A DNA stretch of 64,000 bases from SHZL01 sp031362985 (lineage in GTDB: Bacteria > Pseudomonadota > Gammaproteobacteria > Xanthomonadales > SZUA-36). Positions 8,494-16,837 of the stretch are shown here, in pieces (the stretch's first letter is position 1; every line of letters begins with the position of its first letter). Both the position numbers and the translations under genes were made by a program. The DNA is taken from NCBI GenBank assembly GCA_031362985.1, contig JANLTO010000133.1, positions 49,814 to 113,813 on the forward strand. The letters run 5' to 3'. The notes under the pieces were generated by a model, which was given only the letters and a program-made list of their open reading frames with translations, had not been told where the DNA came from and did not search any database.

Positions 8494-9455
8494 ATCGTTT
8501 CAGGCAACGGTGTGCTCATGCAGGATCCAAGCACCCGGGCCTTCAGTGCGGGCAGCGCCTCTGCACCCGTGCTGCTCAGAACCAATGGAGCCTTTATCGA
8601 GTATAGCTCCCGCAGGGCTCGATTGCGCCGCCGTTCATACAAAGGCCAACCAGATGCATCTGCAGCAAACATGGCCCAAAGGCTTTTCCAGTCCTGGTAA
8701 AGCCCACGCACGGAGTTTGCGAATCGCTGCACCGACTCGCGTGTATTGCTCTCAGCGGGTGACGCCAGCAGGTCAGCCAATAAGTCTTCCGCAAGCACTT
8801 CCATTTCGATGGGGTGCATCACGTCCATCACATTGTTCCGCTCCAGCCGCAGCCTGGGCAGTTCGCCCGGCGTGAACTCAACCAGTCGCCGATCCAGCTC
8901 ATTACTCTTCGCATTAAGTGATTGCTGAATCATGTTCCAGAACAGTGATGAACCAACAGTATCCGCCACCAGATGCACTCTGAAATGCGCCGTGGGATTA
9001 ACTACGCGATGCATCTTCCAGTTATCAAATACCCAGGCCTCGCCCGCAGCCATGTGAATTGCCTGGTCATGACAATAAAACCTTACTTCAGGGAAAGTAA
9101 TCACGGGTATGTGAATTCGCACGCGTGAGTACCAATGGTAGTTGACGTCACTGTGCAAGGGTACTTCGCTGCCACCGGCAAGCCCCATAAGCCGGGAACG
9201 CCCGAACACCGTCTGGAAACTTGCCAACACCTGGCATAGGTAAGGCGATTGCTTCAGCCAGGGTGTGGCGGCCATTGGGCCGGCAAAAAGGTCATTTGGC
9301 TCTCCCCTAACGGAAACCAGGGGCACGGCTCGATTTCCTGCGTAACCCGTGGGGTGAGCCTGCCAGGCACTTTCGGGCAGAGCCAGCACCTCGTCGGCCA
9401 TGCGCTCTGTGTCAAATGCCAGTGGCAGCTGGATAAATTCACGTGGAAGTTTCAT
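8490..9455 (-). CDS. Aspartyl/asparaginyl beta-hydroxylase-like oxygenase
   Basis: A 321-residue protein whose first ~175 residues match the Asp/Arg hydroxylase fold. The metal ligands are H101-x-D103 in LHSDVNYHW and H149 in KMHRVVNP, with R159 in HFRVHLVAD as the 2-oxoglutarate anchor. FYCHDQAIHMAAGEAWVFDN forms the typical core strand pair. The C-terminal ~145 residues are helical and unassigned. It is the first gene of the minus-strand set of four (hydroxylase, sulfotransferase, prolyl-hydroxylase type, sulfotransferase-like) and is divergent from the Sel1-oxygenase gene. Confidence 0.85.
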   Translation of the reverse strand: MKLPREFIQLPLAFDTERMADEVLALPESAWQAHPTGYAGNRAVPLVSVRGEPNDLFAGPMAATPWLKQSPYLCQVLASFQTVFGRSRLMGLAGGSEVPLHSDVNYHWYSRVRIHIPVITFPEVRFYCHDQAIHMAAGEAWVFDNWKMHRVVNPTAHFRVHLVADTVGSSLFWNMIQQSLNAKSNELDRRLVEFTPGELPRLRLERNNVMDVMHPIEMEVLAEDLLADLLASPAESNTRESVQRFANSVRGLYQDWKSLWAMFAADASGWPLYERRRNRALRELYSIKAPLVLSSTGAEALPALKARVLGSCMSTPLPETI

Positions 9456-9693
9456 TCAGATCGAGACTGCTACCGTATTAATCACTGCCCACCGTTTCCA
9501 GTCCCACTTCGGGGATGCCCGGTTCTAGTATAGCCCTTCTTTGTTGGCCTGATTCCACAAAGGATCTCCAAACACCAGAGCGAAGCTGCCGTAGCCGTCC
9601 CGGCCCTTCATTTCTTTCGGTTATACTGCCAGACATAACGATTTCTGTTTGCAAGCTCAGCCCGCATTTGCGGATAAGGGAAGTAGCAAATTT

Positions 9694-11175
9694 ATGCCTG
9701 GGGCCGATTTAGACGCACTCGAAAGGGCCGCACTCGGTGGTGATGACGGCAACCGCATCGAACTGGCCAACCGCTTGATTGAATTCCCGGCAGATTCGAC
9801 CGAGTGTCAGCGGGGACTGAGCATTCTGCGGGATCTTGCCGAGAGTTCCCATGGCGTTGCTGCACAGTGGTTGTTGGGGGTGTACTTCATCCAGAGCACT
9901 TCCCTGGCCGGTGCCCATGCCGAAGCTGCCCGCTGGCTGGAACGCGCAGCCAGCGCCGGAGTTGCACCGGCCATTGACCGCCTGGCAAACCTGCATCTGC
10001 GCGGCCTGGGCGTGCTGTATTCCCGCGCCAGGGCGATCACCTTGCTACAAGAGCTTGCGGATATCGGTTTCCAGCGGGCCGCCTGGGACGTGGCTTACCT
10101 GCATGCCGAGGAACGTGCAGAAACCGCCGCCGCAAGCGCATTTGCCAGGGCCTGCGCCCTGGCTTATCCCCCGGCTTACTACTCCCTGGGCCTGCGCTTT
10201 GCCTTGGGGGCGGGCGTGGCGCGTGATGCGGGATTTGCCCGTGCTTTGCTGCTCCGGGCCAACGATGCCGCTTATCCCGATGCTTTGAATGCTGCGAACG
10301 AGCTGGCGCCGCAGAATGAATGCGGCCAATCTGCGTCAGCCTGGTATGGCCGACTAAAGCAAAATCATGCTGCCGTCAAACCCCTGCTACAGCAACTCCT
10401 GCAGGAAGGCCTGACCATAGATTTCTCGCGCAAACCCGACATCCCCAGGGTGGAATCCCATTTTGCCTCCCTGGGTCATCCCCAGCTCCATCTCGACGAG
10501 CACGGCCGGTTGGCAGCGCAGGCCGGAGGGCAGGACTCTGTTGTAACTGCAACATTGCACTGGGAGCAGCTGGCGCAAAGTCCCAGGGTAGCTATTTGCC
10601 AAAACTTTGCGACCCGCGAGGAATGCGCCCATCTCATCTACGTGGCCAAGTCAGCGCTGGCGCAGCCGCAGCAGTACACTGGCAAAACGCTTGCCGGGCT
10701 GACCGAGAACTCGCACTTTACCGGCCGCGGATGCCCGCTGGGGGCGCTCAGTTCCGACGCTGTCGTGCGCACCATTGAGCAACGGATAGCACAGCATTGT
10801 GGGCACACGGTGGACACCATTGAGCCCTGTTCCATCATTGCCTATGAGCCGGGCGAGGAATACCACTCACATGTGGATTTTTTCAGTCACGAACAAATTG
10901 AACATAATCGCAGCGTGCTGAAAGATTTCAGCGGGCAGCGGGTGGCAACGTTCCTGCTGTGCCTGAACGCGCCCGATGCGGGCGGTGAAACCGTGTATGA
11001 CCAAACGGGGCTGACGGTCAGCTACCAGGACGGGATGGCCACGCTGCACTTCAATGTTACGCCTGCATGCGCACCGGATGCGCAATCCCTGCATCACGGC
11101 TGCCCGGTGCAACTTGGTCAAAAGTGGTTACTGCGCACAACCCTGCGCGAACATTCGTTGTATCGCGCCCTGTAA
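9694..11175 (+). CDS. Sel1-repeat protein fused to a C-terminal 2OG-Fe(II) oxygenase
   Basis: A 493-residue two-part protein. Residues ~1-215 are Sel1-like helical repeats (for example AARWLERAASAGVAPAIDRLA and YYSLGLRFALGAGVARD), which usually bind proteins. Residues ~300-490 are a prolyl-4-hydroxylase-type domain with H-V-D in EYHSHVDFF, the distal His in SLHHGCPV and the Lys in GQKWLLRTT. ATG 9694 was chosen; the frame opens at a TTG at 9649, and the ribosome site AAGGGA is somewhat distant. The repeats suggest a protein substrate. It faces the four-gene set across 238 bases with no obvious operator. Confidence 0.82.
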   Translation: MPGADLDALERAALGGDDGNRIELANRLIEFPADSTECQRGLSILRDLAESSHGVAAQWLLGVYFIQSTSLAGAHAEAARWLERAASAGVAPAIDRLANLHLRGLGVLYSRARAITLLQELADIGFQRAAWDVAYLHAEERAETAAASAFARACALAYPPAYYSLGLRFALGAGVARDAGFARALLLRANDAAYPDALNAANELAPQNECGQSASAWYGRLKQNHAAVKPLLQQLLQEGLTIDFSRKPDIPRVESHFASLGHPQLHLDEHGRLAAQAGGQDSVVTATLHWEQLAQSPRVAICQNFATREECAHLIYVAKSALAQPQQYTGKTLAGLTENSHFTGRGCPLGALSSDAVVRTIEQRIAQHCGHTVDTIEPCSIIAYEPGEEYHSHVDFFSHEQIEHNRSVLKDFSGQRVATFLLCLNAPDAGGETVYDQTGLTVSYQDGMATLHFNVTPACAPDAQSLHHGCPVQLGQKWLLRTTLREHSLYRAL

Positions 11176-11260
11176 AACAGGTCTGCTATTGCGCGCTGCA
11201 CTGCCATTAGCCCCAAACTATTAAACGCAGCCTAGGCCTAAGTTAAGCTCAGGTTCACCC

Positions 11261-11332
11261 CAACTTGACCCCAAGTTGCCCAGGCTCAAGCCCACCAAAA
11301 AAGAGGCCCCGCATCAGCGGGGCCTCTTTTTT
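11261..11332. terminator. Bidirectional rho-independent terminator
   Basis: The main hairpin has arms 11297-11312 and 11317-11332 with loop ATCA, a GC-rich core (GAGGCCCCGC) and A6/T6 flanks. It can therefore stop transcription from both the Sel1-oxygenase gene (plus) and the TonB-dependent receptor gene (minus). A smaller 7-base inverted repeat, CAACTTG/CAAGTTG, lies just before it at 11261-11278. Confidence 0.9.
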
Positions 11333-11365
11333 CTTACCTTAGCCCCAAAACCGGGCCGCACTTTC

Positions 11366-14350
11366 TCAGAAGCTGTGTGTCACGTTCAGGAACCAGGACC
11401 GTCCAAACGCACGGTAGGTGTCTGAGTCCGTCGTGGCATTAAAGCCATAATTGAGGAACGGCAGGCTGACGTCGAACAGGTTGGTGATACCTGCCGAAAT
11501 CTCCGTGCCCCAACCGGGCACCGTGTAATGGCCAACCAGGTCAAAATAGTACTTGTCCTTGGTTGTATTGATCCAGGCACGGTCGATGATGGGAATACCC
11601 TGATACGTATCAGCCGGATCGACGCTCACGATCTGAGGGTCATCCGGGCAATATATGGTCAGGTAAATCGCGTCAGCATTGGGGCTGCCGCACTCGGTTA
11701 CGCCATCGATGAACTCGACACTCAGGCTCACACCCCAATCACCCAGGGACCAGTCGGTGTTGAGCATCCAGCGCCATTCGGGATAGGACGAGGGCTGGCC
11801 CAAAGACCGGTGCTCATACTGACCCACGGAGTCGGCAATTTCAGCCGAGTACAGCCCATCACCGTCAAAGTCCTTCAGCGTAAGTTGTTCACGCGTAAGA
11901 TTGTAGGTGCCGTACCAGCCGAAGTCCCACAGGCCAATGTCGGTATCCCAACTGTAGGCCATCGACCAGTCAATACCTGTAGCCGATTCCGGACCAACTT
12001 TCTGCACCAGCGTGGTGGTGTAATCCAATGCGCCGGGATCCGATGAATCCGGTCCGAATCGCACGATGAAATCGCAGTATTCAGGCACGGCGCCGTTGTA
12101 GCAGCCGGCCAGTACCACGTTTGCAGACGGGATGTTGATGGCGTCGTCGATGTCGATCTTCCACCAGTCCAGGGTCAGGCTGAAACCGGATGCGAACTCC
12201 GGAGTCCAGGCCAGACCGGCGGTAACCGAACTGCCCTCTTCCGGCGTAATGTTGATATTGCCGCCAACCCGGGTACGCGACTGAGCATCGGACTGCACGT
12301 AGGTGGGAGGTACATCCTCACACCCTGGCGTGCCGCCCTGGCCTGAACACGGATCGGCAGTGGTCGGGAAGTTGTCGCCAATACCGGAAAACAGTTCGGA
12401 GATATTCGGCTCGCGGTACACATCACCGGCGGTTGCTCGCAGCATCAAGCCATTAACCGGCTGCCAGCGGAAGGCATACTGCCAGGTGGTCGACGAATCG
12501 AAAATCGAGAAATCGTCGTAGCGGACACTGACACCGATTTCGAGCAATTCTGCCCCGGTAACCCCGGACAGCAGGGGAACGTTGACTTCACCGAAGAAAG
12601 AATCAACCGAATAGTTACCGTTGGTTCCCAAGCCGGTATTACCCGTCACAGCGCCGGTGGCCTTGCCTGAGTCCGGTATGTATTTGTATTTTTCTGAACG
12701 GCGTTCGAAACCGGCGGCAGTTCCCAGAGGACCCGCAGGCAGTTCGTAGGCGTTACCCGAAAACGTCAGGTTGGTGACCTGGCGAACGTTTTGGAAGCGG
12801 TCGTTCAATGGAACAGAAATGTAGGCCAGCATCTCCTCGGTAATGGGATTTGTGGTCGGGTTGGTGAAAATATTCAATGGAACACAGGCCGTATCCGGAT
12901 CCGGGGCTCCTGGAACGCCGCAGGTTACAATGCCGGTCACCGGATCAAGAAACGAGGGGCCCATGGCTTTGGCCAAGCGGGAGCCACTGTACTGGCCATA
13001 ATCTGTGTCGGAACGATCATTCTGACCATAGTTATAGCTCAAATCCCAGGTCCATGAGTCTCCGATGTCCCCGGTCAGCCCGGCAACCACCTGGTACTCA
13101 TTGACGATCTGCTCAAACAGGCGGGGCCCGTTTTCCACCATACGACGACGCCACTGGGTTATAGGGGCACCGAACGGGTTGTAGTAGTTGTTGGTGGGCA
13201 CGACGATCCCTGTTGGATCGACATCCTGGTAGCCCGGATCGAAACGCGAGTCATACGGTGTCGGCGCCAGTTGCTGGTTCGATGTGCGGTTGGCGAATCT
13301 CGTTTCCAGGGTAGCCGTTATATTGTCGAACAATTCGTAGTCAGCCTGACCGAAGAAACTGGTACGCTCGTAGGGCGTCTGCATGTAGTTGGTCGGCGCA
13401 TAGTCATACGTAGCCGGACCACAAACTCCATTGGCCGGGCCATAGTCAGTGACGGATGCGCCACCGGTGGCTGAATCCGTACAAATGGTTCTGGACCCGG
13501 GAATACCTTGGATGGAAAATCTACCGTTCGGGCGACGGCTTGATCCCAGGGTGATCCAGTCCACAATGCCATTGCCATCACCATCTACACCGGCATCTTC
13601 AGAGAAACCGTATTGACTGAAACCGACCGGGTCGTAAATCGTTACCGAAGTCTTCAGGTAGTCCTCATCGTACGCGGCCAACAGGATTGACTCCTGTCGG
13701 ACGTATTCCGCACCAATCACAAAATTCCCGCGTTCCGTATTACCGCCGGTAATAAAGCTGGTGGAATAGTTCATACCGCCCAGATCAAAGCTCTCGCCCA
13801 TCTGGCCTGTGACTTCCGCGCCCTCGAAATCACGACGGGTGATTACGTTGACCACGCCGGCAACGGCGTCAGCTCCGTAAATGGCCGAAGCACCATCCTT
13901 GAGGATTTCAATGCGTTCCACCATGACCACCGGAATAACCGAGAAGTCGTTGAACAGGGAAGGCATGCGGTTGCCGTTGACCAGAACCAGTGTGCGGTTG
14001 GTGCCCATACCACGGATATCCACGGCTACCTGGCCGCTACCGCCGTTGTTGCGCTGGGTTGAGATGGGCGAACCGCTCATCATCGGCAGATCCTGCAGCA
14101 AATTACCCAGGTCTGTTATGCCGGTGCGCGCGATATCGTCACGATCCAGTACGGTTACCGGTTTGGCGCCTTCGATGTCGAGACGGTTGAGGCGTGAACC
14201 CGTTACCTGGACACGTTCCAGGGATTTGTTATCTTCGTCACTGCTGTCCTGTGCGAAAACGGTTGACGTGGCGAGAGCGAGGCCCGCCATTGCGCTTGGG
14301 ACCAGCGCGTATTGCAGTGCCTGGTATAAAGGATTACGGCTGTGTGTCAT
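11366..14350 (-). CDS. TonB-dependent outer membrane receptor
   Basis: A 994-residue outer-membrane active transporter. A signal peptide is visible (hydrophobic core then VFAQ). The mature N-terminus holds a TonB-box-like ERVQVTGSR. The plug domain follows, with VTVLDRDDIARTG, VDIRGMGTNRTLVLVNG and EILKDGASAIYGADAVAGVVNVITR. A long beta-barrel ends in NVTHSF with terminal Phe. ATG 14350 was chosen over 14419 because GGAG precedes it and the signal peptide then starts properly. The ligand is unknown. Barrel loops carry several Cys pairs. No TonB-ExbBD genes are present here. A functional link to the neighbouring oxygenase cluster is only positional. Confidence 0.93.
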   Translation of the reverse strand: MTHSRNPLYQALQYALVPSAMAGLALATSTVFAQDSSDEDNKSLERVQVTGSRLNRLDIEGAKPVTVLDRDDIARTGITDLGNLLQDLPMMSGSPISTQRNNGGSGQVAVDIRGMGTNRTLVLVNGNRMPSLFNDFSVIPVVMVERIEILKDGASAIYGADAVAGVVNVITRRDFEGAEVTGQMGESFDLGGMNYSTSFITGGNTERGNFVIGAEYVRQESILLAAYDEDYLKTSVTIYDPVGFSQYGFSEDAGVDGDGNGIVDWITLGSSRRPNGRFSIQGIPGSRTICTDSATGGASVTDYGPANGVCGPATYDYAPTNYMQTPYERTSFFGQADYELFDNITATLETRFANRTSNQQLAPTPYDSRFDPGYQDVDPTGIVVPTNNYYNPFGAPITQWRRRMVENGPRLFEQIVNEYQVVAGLTGDIGDSWTWDLSYNYGQNDRSDTDYGQYSGSRLAKAMGPSFLDPVTGIVTCGVPGAPDPDTACVPLNIFTNPTTNPITEEMLAYISVPLNDRFQNVRQVTNLTFSGNAYELPAGPLGTAAGFERRSEKYKYIPDSGKATGAVTGNTGLGTNGNYSVDSFFGEVNVPLLSGVTGAELLEIGVSVRYDDFSIFDSSTTWQYAFRWQPVNGLMLRATAGDVYREPNISELFSGIGDNFPTTADPCSGQGGTPGCEDVPPTYVQSDAQSRTRVGGNINITPEEGSSVTAGLAWTPEFASGFSLTLDWWKIDIDDAINIPSANVVLAGCYNGAVPEYCDFIVRFGPDSSDPGALDYTTTLVQKVGPESATGIDWSMAYSWDTDIGLWDFGWYGTYNLTREQLTLKDFDGDGLYSAEIADSVGQYEHRSLGQPSSYPEWRWMLNTDWSLGDWGVSLSVEFIDGVTECGSPNADAIYLTIYCPDDPQIVSVDPADTYQGIPIIDRAWINTTKDKYYFDLVGHYTVPGWGTEISAGITNLFDVSLPFLNYGFNATTDSDTYRAFGRSWFLNVTHSF

Positions 14351-14658
14351 GTAAAGTCTCCAAATTTTATTTGGTATGGTTGTCTTTCGATCGAAGTCAA
14401 CCCGGAATAATAGTGTCATTGACTTAGGTCAGCAGACACAGGTCAAGCAGATGCTATATCTGGGCTTGGCGGGATAGTATCACCATTTATAAGTGATTGG
14501 AAAGTCTTTATTAACGAGTAATTAACGCGCTTTTACGCATGAATCAGAGGCGCAATGGAGGGAATTTACGGTGCAAACAAGCGCAGTGTACGAATATTAA
14601 CGTACACAGGCGCTGGCCAGATTTTGGCCCTTGCTGCAGGGGTTCAGCCTTTTGAAAC
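14351..14658. other. 308-base control region upstream of the TonB-dependent receptor
   Basis: No gene was found here. The stretch should hold the promoter of the minus-strand receptor gene. It contains two palindromes, TGAC-TTAG-GTCA at 14420-14431 and GTGTACG/CGTACAC at 14586-14592 and 14601-14607, and an AT-rich block between them. A TTGACT element (minus strand, 14395-14400) has no convincing -10 box at the right distance, so no promoter is called. Confidence 0.5.
14586..14607. promoter_or_regulatory. Inverted repeat, candidate operator
   Basis: GTGTACG and CGTACAC are perfect 7-base arms around AATATTAA. It lies about 240 bases upstream of the receptor start and about 50 bases beyond the DUF4097 stop. 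It could be a regulator site for the receptor or a weak hairpin after the sigma-factor operon. There is no T-run, so a terminator is less likely. Confidence 0.3.
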
Positions 14659-15537
14659 TCAGTGAGCAGTGATGCTCAGGTCGCCGCTAAAGCTTTCTAT
14701 CTGGATGCTCGCCCCGTTTTCGCCCGCTTGGAACGACAGGGATTGGCCCCGCCCCCGCGAATCTGCGGATGCGTTGCCAAAATCCGAGTGAATGTCGCCA
14801 CTGTAGCTTTGTGCGGTGTATTCAGCCTGCTGTCCGGCGCGAAGGTGTAATTGGACGTCCCCACTCATGCTTTGAACATTGAGGCGGCCCCGGTCGGCAA
14901 CATCGAGTGTCAATTGCAAATCTCCGGAGACTGTTTCGAACCTGCCGCGACCTATTTGACTGCCGGTCATGCTCACGTCGCCGGACACGGTACTGACGGC
15001 TATTTCCCCCTCGATCCCCTGCAGTTGGATTTCGCCGCTGACGGTCTCGACGCTCGCACGCGGCGCCGTCCCGGAAAAACTGACATCGCCGCTAACGGTT
15101 TCCACGTCCAGGAGCCGGGTTTGCGCTGCGGCACTCAAATCGCCGCTGACCGTGGTAAATACCAAACTTGCGCCATTCAATCCGTCCGCGGCCATATCTG
15201 CGCTTACGCTTTCGGCTTCCACGCTCACGGTTGCCGGTAGCTGCAGGCGCAAAATTGTTTCACTTACATGGTTACTATCCTGAAGGTTGTGCACCCGGAC
15301 TTTCACGCCTGCTGATGATTCCTGGATTTCCAGTTTTTCTACACCGTCACCCAATTCACCGGAAATATGTACTTCCGGCTTATCCCAGGTGGTGATTTCT
15401 ATGTTACCCGCCAGGTTGTCAATTTCGACCAGGCCATCCGCGGCGATGGGCCTGCTTTCGTCGATCGGGGTTTTGGCCTCCACGGCAGCGCAATACAGCA
15501 CGACCGTGCCGACCATCAGCGCCAGTTTGATAATCAT
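14659..15537 (-). CDS. Secreted DUF4097-type beta-repeat protein
   Basis: A 292-residue exported protein with an N-terminal signal peptide ending near VEAKTP. The body carries at least eight copies of an S-G-D/E repeat (TVSGD, TVSGE, SMSGD, SYSGD, SFSGD) about 19 residues apart, the pattern of DUF4097 'adhesin-like' right-handed beta-helices. ATG 15537 overlaps the stop of the preceding anti-sigma-like gene (ATGA), which fixes the start; the longer open frame to 15942 is a shadow. Such genes often follow ECF sigma/anti-sigma pairs, but their function is not established. Confidence 0.75.
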   Translation of the reverse strand: MIIKLALMVGTVVLYCAAVEAKTPIDESRPIAADGLVEIDNLAGNIEITTWDKPEVHISGELGDGVEKLEIQESSAGVKVRVHNLQDSNHVSETILRLQLPATVSVEAESVSADMAADGLNGASLVFTTVSGDLSAAAQTRLLDVETVSGDVSFSGTAPRASVETVSGEIQLQGIEGEIAVSTVSGDVSMTGSQIGRGRFETVSGDLQLTLDVADRGRLNVQSMSGDVQLHLRAGQQAEYTAQSYSGDIHSDFGNASADSRGRGQSLSFQAGENGASIQIESFSGDLSITAH

Positions 15538-16091
15538 ATGGTGTTCCTCCACGCGGCCATATCTACAGCCTGAATTTGTTGCAGCAGTTTCAGTTGGCGG
15601 GCACGCAGGGCCTGCAGATGTGAGTTCAGCAATACACTGTCGGGTTCCCGGTTCAGGGCACCCTGCAATTGAACTTCCGCCTGGCGCATTGCACTCCAGC
15701 CGGTGTCGAATCCTTGCATGGAATGCTGCAGGGATGCTGTATGCGCCACGCCCGAAGTCATGAATTCCCTGAACGCGGCCTGGTATGCGGCCTCGCTGGT
15801 AGGGCTTATCCCGGCACCCGGATATTGCCGGGCGAGTTCCGGCGCGGCTGGAAACGGCGATGACGAATTCCACAACTTTCCAGGAATGAGCAGGCTCGCC
15901 ACCGTGAGCACCACCGCCGCCGCAACAGCATAGGGCCACCATCGTGCACGCCCCGCAGTGGTAACGCTGTGCCGCGTAGTGGAGCCTATGCGGGAGGAAA
16001 TTTGCGGCCAGGGGTCATTTTCCGGCGCCAATTCTCGTGGCAAAAGGCTAATTTTGCGAAGAATTTCTTCTTCGGTGTGCAATTGACTCAT
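15534..16091 (-). CDS. Probable membrane anti-sigma factor
   Basis: A 185-residue single-pass membrane protein with a cytosolic N-terminus of about 50 residues, one transmembrane segment (YAVAAAVVLTVASLLI) and a periplasmic helical domain. I do not see a zinc (ZAS) motif. The call rests on topology and on its ATGA overlap with the ECF sigma factor upstream and the secreted protein downstream. It would hold the sigma factor at the membrane until a cell-envelope signal releases it. Confidence 0.6.
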   Translation of the reverse strand: MSQLHTEEEILRKISLLPRELAPENDPWPQISSRIGSTTRHSVTTAGRARWWPYAVAAAVVLTVASLLIPGKLWNSSSPFPAAPELARQYPGAGISPTSEAAYQAAFREFMTSGVAHTASLQHSMQGFDTGWSAMRQAEVQLQGALNREPDSVLLNSHLQALRARQLKLLQQIQAVDMAAWRNTI

Positions 16092-16648
16092 GCCTTCAGC
16101 TCCTCACGCAGGAGTTTTCGCGCCCTGTGCAATTGGGCCTTCGAAGATCCTTCAGCCATTCCCGTCATTTCTGCGATTTCACCGTGCCCGTAGCCTTCAA
16201 CGTCAAACAGTACAAGTACTGTGCGGGCGCGCTCCGGCAAGCCGGCGATTGCCCTTTCCAGGTCCCGCTGGTCTGCGGCGTGAACATCGCGCTGACCCAC
16301 TGCCGTGCGTTCGGCCGTCGCATCGGGACCGGACTCAAACCTTGCCCTGCGCACGCGAATGCGCCGGTCGCTGAGCGCTACGTTCACCGCCAACCGGTGC
16401 AACCAGGTGCCGAACAGGCTATCGCCGCGAAACAGGTGCAATTTGCTCCAGGCCCGCAGAAACGTTTCCTGCAGCAAGTCCTCGGCAAGTGCGTGGTTAC
16501 AGCCGCACAGACGCCATACCAAGCCGTGCATGCGGTCGCGATGGCGGCGATACAAGGACTCAAACGCTGGAACGTCACCCGCAAGGGCCAAGGTGACCAG
16601 GTTCGTGTCCTCGTCGTGGTCCGTCTGCGCCGCGCTGCACGCTTTCAC
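16088..16648 (-). CDS. ECF-type RNA polymerase sigma factor
   Basis: A 186-residue sigma-70 family factor with region 2 (FESLYRRHRDRMHGLVWRL, LAEDLLQETFLRAW) and region 4 (LPERARTVLVLFDVEGYGHG, then EIAEMTGMAEGSSKAQLHRA). The frame is open to 16816. GTG 16648 was chosen because GGGAGGA lies nine bases before it and the family N-terminus fits; ATG 16666 is the alternative. It is coupled to a probable anti-sigma gene and a secreted beta-repeat protein. It is likely autoregulated, as is usual for ECF operons. Confidence 0.9.
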   Translation of the reverse strand: MKACSAAQTDHDEDTNLVTLALAGDVPAFESLYRRHRDRMHGLVWRLCGCNHALAEDLLQETFLRAWSKLHLFRGDSLFGTWLHRLAVNVALSDRRIRVRRARFESGPDATAERTAVGQRDVHAADQRDLERAIAGLPERARTVLVLFDVEGYGHGEIAEMTGMAEGSSKAQLHRARKLLREELKA

Positions 16649-16837
16649 CCTGGCGATTCCTCCCATAACGTGTTTGACGGGATTCCCAGGAAATGGTTTA
16701 AACCTGCCTGGGAATAAAGTTTCCCCAGAAATATTTCCCCCGGAAAATGTGTCCTCTGGCTGACCTGAACCGGAACCTGGCAGGCAGGACTTATTCGGGC
16801 AGGACCTATGGGGCAAACTCTAGCCGACAGGGAAACA

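Noticed and set aside
14586..14607. Terminator of the sigma-factor operon
   Set aside because: Arms of seven bases with an AT-rich loop and no T-run; an operator is at least as likely.
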